Assembly (NCBI RefSeq): GCF_029894335.1
Contig: NZ_JARXZC010000024.1
Coordinates: forward strand, 1 to 64,000
Direction of reading: 5' to 3'
From: Kitasatospora sp. MAP5-34
Lineage (GTDB): Bacteria > Actinomycetota > Actinomycetes > Streptomycetales > Streptomycetaceae
DNA length: 64,000 nt
Shown here: piece after piece, positions 57,723 through 64,000 of the stretch
Numbering within the stretch: position 1 is the first letter of the stretch
Layout of the letters: the number at the start of each line of letters is the position of its first letter
Notes under the pieces: generated by a model
The model's input: the letters and a program-made list of their open reading frames with translations, nothing else
Databases searched by the model: none
Told to the model about the DNA's origin: nothing
Program-made: the position numbers and the translations under genes

Positions 57723-58589
57723 ATGACGGTACGGCGGCGGTCAGTGGTCGCGGTGCTGGGTGCTGCCCTGCTGCTGGCCGGGGTGACCGGGTGCTCCGGC
57801 GGCTCGGGTGGCTCCGGCACCTCCGGTGGCAGCCCGCAGCCCTCGCCGACGGCGTCCGTCACCTCGCCCTCGCCGCTCGCGACTCCGACGGACCGGTCGC
57901 CGCACGGGGTGCTGCTCTCGGCCCAGCTCGCGATGCACACCGCCCGGCGGGCCAAGTTCAGTTACCTGCTGGGGGCGGACAGCGGGACGGGGATGCTCTT
58001 CTGGGCGCCCAAGACCGTGCTCCAGCTCCAGCGCTCCGGCGCGCTCGACCAGCTGCTGGTGCTGGACACCACCGCGTACCTGGGCGGCGACCAGGCCACG
58101 GCGGCGCGCCTGGGCGGCCGGCACTGGGAGCGCTACGGAGCGGTGCCCGGCGGGGACATCCCCTACTCCGGGCTGGTCGACCGGCTCAACCCCGTGGTGG
58201 CCGTGACCGCGGCGGCCGCCGCCGACTCCCCGGAGCTGCTGGGGGAGGAGAAGCTCGGTGACACCGCCGTCCAGCACTACCGGGTGGTCACCGGCGTCGA
58301 CGCCTACGTCGCGGCGCAGACCCAGCTCACCGTCGCCCGGCGGGACGCGCTGCGGGCGTCCCTCGGCCAGGGCGGGCTGACGGAGCTGACGCTCGACCTC
58401 TGGCTGAACGACAAGGACCAGCTGGTCCAGTTCCGCCGTACGGGGACGAGGACGGGGACGGGTGCCACGGCCCGGTTGGACGACACCGTCCGGTACAGCG
58501 AGTTCGCCGGCCTGCTCTCGGTGCAGGCCCCGGCCGACACCGACACGCTCGATGCCGGGACCCAGGCGCTGCCGCCCTTCGTCCCGTAG
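57723..58589 (+). CDS. Lipoprotein of the LppX/LprAFG-like group
   Basis: A 288-residue lipoprotein: basic start TVRRR, hydrophobic segment, lipobox GVTGC at residue 20-ish, and a Gly/Ser/Pro linker. The C-terminal 220 residues (HTARRAKFSYLLG, LDTTAYLGGDQATAARLGGRHWERYG, EKLGDTAVQHYRVVTGVDAYV, LDLWLNDKDQLVQFRRTG) have the extended beta-sheet pattern of the LolA/LprG-like proteins that bind lipids or sense envelope stress. A similar lipoprotein sits at the same place, between rplA and rplJ, in S. coelicolor (from memory). ATG at 57723 is chosen for GGAGGAAG directly upstream. Confidence 0.85.
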   Translation: MTVRRRSVVAVLGAALLLAGVTGCSGGSGGSGTSGGSPQPSPTASVTSPSPLATPTDRSPHGVLLSAQLAMHTARRAKFSYLLGADSGTGMLFWAPKTVLQLQRSGALDQLLVLDTTAYLGGDQATAARLGGRHWERYGAVPGGDIPYSGLVDRLNPVVAVTAAAAADSPELLGEEKLGDTAVQHYRVVTGVDAYVAAQTQLTVARRDALRASLGQGGLTELTLDLWLNDKDQLVQFRRTGTRTGTGATARLDDTVRYSEFAGLLSVQAPADTDTLDAGTQALPPFVP

Positions 58590-58612
58590 ACCGACCGGAT
58601 CGCCCGGCGGAT

Positions 58613-58642
58613 TTGGCCGATTCGCCCGGGGTCGAGTACGGT
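58613..58642 (+). promoter_or_regulatory. Candidate promoter of the rplJ-rplL operon
   Basis: TTGGCC at 58613-58618 and TACGGT at 58637-58642 are spaced by 18 bases. Transcription would start near 58649, giving a leader of about 280 nt. Confidence 0.55.
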
Positions 58643-58648
58643 TAACAC

Positions 58649-58930
58649 TGCCAAAGACCGCTGGTTGTTGTTCCGAGCCCGTAAGGGGTCGGTGCAGCCG
58701 AAGGATCTGCGAATTGCCGCAGACGGCCCGCGCAGGAGTGTTTGGAGCTTGGACTTCCGGTCCGTGCGGCTTGCCGCGCGACTGTCGAGGTCACCTAGAG
58801 CCCCGTGCGCCTGCGCACGAGGGCTCTCACTGTTTCTGCAGGGGCTTCCTTCGCTCAGCGCGTCCGAGGTGGGAATGGTCGACACTCGCGGTCGGCCCGA
58901 CTTCGACATCACGGAAGGAGGCGTAAGCCT
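58649..58930 (+). promoter_or_regulatory. rplJ leader (L10/L12 binding and attenuator region)
   Basis: This long leader has no gene. Its main element is a strong hairpin at 58797-58827 (AGAGCCC...GGGCTCT closing a CGTGCG/CGCACG stem), followed by CACTGTTTCTGC, which looks like an attenuator in front of rplJ. The preceding 140 bases, with several short paired GC runs, are where an L10(L12)4 binding structure is expected (known for other bacteria; not resolved here). GGAAGGAGG at 58913-58921 is the rplJ ribosome-binding site. Confidence 0.6.
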
Positions 58931-59494
58931 ATGGCAAGGCCTGACAAGGCTGCTGCTGTCGCGGAGATGACGGACAAGTTCCGTTCCTCGAACGCGGCCG
59001 TGCTGACCGAGTACCGCGGTCTGACGGTGAAGCAGCTCAAGACGCTCCGCCGCTCGCTCGGCGAGAACGCCGATTACGCCGTGGTGAAGAACACGCTGAC
59101 CAAGATTGCGGCCAACGAGGCCGGGATCGACACGCTGGACGACCTGTTCGCGGGTCCGACGGCGGTTGCCTTCGTCACCGGTGACCCGGTGGAGTCGGCG
59201 AAGGCTCTGCGTGACTTCGCCAAGGAGAACCCCGCTCTCATCATCAAGGGCGGTGTCCTTGACGGTAAGGCACTGACCGCCGATGAGATCAAGAAGCTCG
59301 CGGACCTCGAGTCCCGCGAGGTGCTGCTCGCCAAGCTGGCAGGCGCCCTGAAGGCCAAGCCCTCGCAGGCTGCCGCGGTCTTCCAGGCCCTGCCCTCGAA
59401 GCTCGTCCGCACGGTGGACGCGCTTCGCGACAAGGTCGAGCAGGGCGGTGCCGGTACGCCGGCTCCCGCCGCCGAGGACGCCGCCGCCGAGTAG
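58931..59494 (+). CDS. rplJ: Ribosomal protein L10
   Basis: A 187-residue L10, the base of the L12 stalk. N-terminal rRNA-binding part: MARPDKAAAVAEMTDKFRSSNAAVLTEYRGLTVKQLKTLRR, with YAVVKNTLTKIAANEAG; the C-terminal alpha-8 helix that binds L12 dimers follows LAGALKAKPSQAAAVFQALPSKLVRTVDAL. An Ala/Glu tail is added. L10 with L12 is the usual feedback repressor of this operon through the leader upstream. Confidence 0.97.
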   Translation: MARPDKAAAVAEMTDKFRSSNAAVLTEYRGLTVKQLKTLRRSLGENADYAVVKNTLTKIAANEAGIDTLDDLFAGPTAVAFVTGDPVESAKALRDFAKENPALIIKGGVLDGKALTADEIKKLADLESREVLLAKLAGALKAKPSQAAAVFQALPSKLVRTVDALRDKVEQGGAGTPAPAAEDAAAE

Positions 59495-59500
59495 TACCAA

Positions 59501-59520
59501 CATGCCCCTCCGGGGGCATG
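59501..59520 (+). other. Hairpin between rplJ and rplL
   Basis: CATGCCCC (59501-59508) pairs with GGGGCATG (59513-59520), a perfect eight-bp stem with a four-base loop six bases after the rplJ stop. It could be a processing or stabilising hairpin that helps raise L12 over L10 (inference). Confidence 0.6.
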
Positions 59521-59607
59521 TCGGCAGGCTAACGCCTCGCTGCGGGCCCGTACGCCCGCCAATCCGTACATCCGGCACCACCTGCCGATTATTGGAAGGA
59601 CGCCATC

Positions 59608-59988
59608 ATGGCGAAGCTGTCCCAGGACGACCTGCTCGCGCAGTTCGAGGAGATGACCCTCATCGAGCTCTCTGAGTTCGTGAAGGCCTTCGAGGAGAAG
59701 TTCGACGTCACCGCCGCCGTCGCCGTCGCCGCCGGCCCGGCCGGCCCCGCCGCCGCGGTCGAGGTCGCTGAGGAGCAGGACGAGTTCGACGTCGTGCTCG
59801 ACGGCGCCGGCGACAAGAAGATCCAGGTCATCAAGGAGGTGCGCGCCCTCACCTCCCTCGGCCTGAAGGAGGCGAAGGACCTCGTCGACGGCACCCCCGC
59901 CGTTGTCCTGGAGAAGGTTGCCAAGGACGTTGCCGAGAAGGCCAAGGCTGCCCTCGAGGCCGCTGGCGCCAAGGTCACCGTCAAGTGA
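59608..59988 (+). CDS. rplL: Ribosomal protein L7/L12
   Basis: A 126-residue L7/L12, the multi-copy stalk protein that recruits translation factors. The N-terminal dimerisation part (LSQDDLLAQFEEMTLIELSEFVKAFEEKF), a short Ala/Pro/Val hinge (VAVAAGPAGPAAA), and the C-terminal factor-binding domain (DVVLDGAGDKKIQVIKEVRALT then LGLKEAKDLVDGTPAVVLE) are all typical. GGAAGGA seven bases before the ATG. A double terminator follows. Confidence 0.98.
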   Translation: MAKLSQDDLLAQFEEMTLIELSEFVKAFEEKFDVTAAVAVAAGPAGPAAAVEVAEEQDEFDVVLDGAGDKKIQVIKEVRALTSLGLKEAKDLVDGTPAVVLEKVAKDVAEKAKAALEAAGAKVTVK

Positions 59989-59992
59989 CTCA

Positions 59993-60059
59993 GTGCCCCC
60001 TCTGAGGGGGCACGTGGGCCGGGCCGATCACCCCTGCGGGTGGTCGGCCCGGCCTTTTT
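59993..60059 (+). terminator. Double terminator after rplL
   Basis: A nine-bp stem (59993-60001 with 60005-60013) is followed by a 17-bp stem (60017-60033 with 60038-60054, one G-T pair) that ends in TTTTT. The second hairpin is the only classical U-tract terminator in the window. Confidence 0.95.
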
Positions 60060-60736
60060 CGTACCCGCGTCCAGGCGCCGGCCCCGGATTCCGCCAGTCT
60101 GGCCGATTGTGCACTCGGCCACTGTCGGCGGTGCCAGGTATGGTGATCGCTGTCATCGGGAGTGGCTCCCACCACGGGTTCTGTAACGCCCGGGGGGTCC
60201 GCAGCGATGAGCAGGCCGAGGTCCTTCCCCCAGGGGAGGGCCTTGACGAACTGCACCGAGGGCGCGATTCTCAAAGCGCGCGCCCCTGTGTGGAGTGCAC
60301 TGCCAGTTGGAGCGGCTCTGGATGCATATTCAGTGGCCCCGGCGGGAAGTGACTCCTCGTGAGGTGCGGCGGCCCGGGAGTCCCCGGGCCGATGGTTGTA
60401 CGAGGGCAGGGACCACCCTGCGGCAGGGCTCCTTCCGGGGGGCCGGGCCGGCCGGGTGGCTACCGGAGGGAGTGTCCGATTCGGTCTCCGAATCAGGACT
60501 TGTCAGCAGTGTGCCTTTTGGCTACACTGTCCCTTTGCGCTGCCTGTTAGCTGCTCCGTGACTCGTCGCCCGGAGTTTGCGTTGCCCTGATGGGGTCTGG
60601 CTTCGCCTCCGCACTGCGGTTCTGACCTGGGAGATCTTCCCGGCCGGGACCAACGGCGCCGGAGGCGGCTCCAAGCCCTGACAGGCCCGGCCGGTACGCG
60701 CGTAGTGAGCTCCGAGCCCTCGGAAGGACCCCCCTC
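60060..60736 (+). other. Long upstream region of rpoB
   Basis: About 680 bases with no convincing gene. Small open frames crossing it show no conserved protein features. A consensus-like promoter is at 60500-60528, giving a leader of about 200 nt. Further upstream, TTGACG at 60243-60248 could be another -35 box but lacks a matching -10. The segment just after the promoter (ACTGTCCCTTTGCGCTGCCT) is unusually pyrimidine-rich and strikes me as conserved among actinobacteria, from memory. Confidence 0.5.
60500..60528 (+). promoter_or_regulatory. Probable rpoB promoter
   Basis: TTGTCA (60500-60505) and TACACT (60523-60528) with a 17-base spacer is the best vegetative-type promoter in the window. 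The preceding double terminator isolates it from rplL, so rpoBC expression can be independent of the stalk operon. Confidence 0.75.

Positions 60737-64000
<3,264 letters not shown>

Noticed and set aside
60295..60590. Short open frames upstream of rpoB as leader peptides
   Set aside because: Several overlapping frames exist, none with a convincing start signal; kept only as a possibility in the findings.

Overview
The window is very GC-rich chromosomal DNA from an actinomycete, almost certainly a member of Streptomycetaceae (Streptomyces, Kitasatospora or Streptacidiphilus). The reasons are the codon and base composition, the frequent GTG and TTG starts, the futalosine-type menaquinone genes, the AfsK-like kinase with a PQQ-type propeller, and a right-hand end whose order is the classic actinobacterial tRNA-Thr, tRNA-Met, rpmG, hadA/hadB-like, tRNA-Trp, secE, nusG, rplK, rplA, rplJ, rplL, rpoB. 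It is core chromosome rather than a mobile island. No insertion sequence, phage, CRISPR array or rRNA operon was seen.

Layout. 1-9870: the 5' part of an acyl-CoA carboxylase beta subunit gene, then the menaquinone (futalosine) genes mqnL (UbiD), mqnP (UbiA), mqnM (UbiX) and mqnE. A Phd/PIN toxin-antitoxin pair, a VOC protein and a cyclase sit between mqnP and mqnM, and an Lrp regulator with a threonine dehydratase-like enzyme sits between mqnM and mqnE. 10018-19381: an L,D-transpeptidase, a KAS III-like enzyme, a TetR regulator, a soluble Ser/Thr kinase with a beta-propeller, galE, an HtrA-like lipoprotein protease and an orphan NarL-type histidine kinase. 19696-29384: a ten-gene nuo operon (A, B, C, H, I, J, K, L, M, N) that lacks nuoD, nuoE, nuoF and nuoG. 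29500-46409: mixed genes including an HtpX-like protease, a YccF protein, a GlxA-type regulator, an oxidoreductase/LysR pair, mug, yajQ, tRNA-Tyr, a USP protein, two paralogous KimA/APC-type permeases, a four-helix sensor-like membrane protein and an amidohydrolase. 46667-64000: tRNAs, rpmG, hadA/B-like dehydratases, a TetR/MFS efflux pair, murB, add, aspC, tRNA-Trp, secE-nusG, the ribosomal stalk operons and the 5' part of rpoB.

Working together. The mqn genes make the quinone that NADH dehydrogenase modules reduce. The nuo cluster here has the whole proton-pumping arm plus NuoB and NuoI, but not the 49-kDa quinone-site subunit or the NADH-input module, so it must borrow partners encoded elsewhere or use another electron donor. 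Many genes end at long, perfect inverted repeats that act as intrinsic (often bidirectional) terminators. Several regulators (TetR at 48347, and possibly the GlxA-type and LysR genes) look leaderless.

No convincing new multi-gene defence or biosynthetic system was found. The most worthwhile leads are the partial complex I with a repeat-bearing NuoC tail, the shared TetR/MFS operator, the perfect palindrome touching the ribosome-binding site of a secreted Ala/Pro-rich protein, and the leaders of rplJ and rpoB. All identifications are from reading motifs and gene order; no database search was run.
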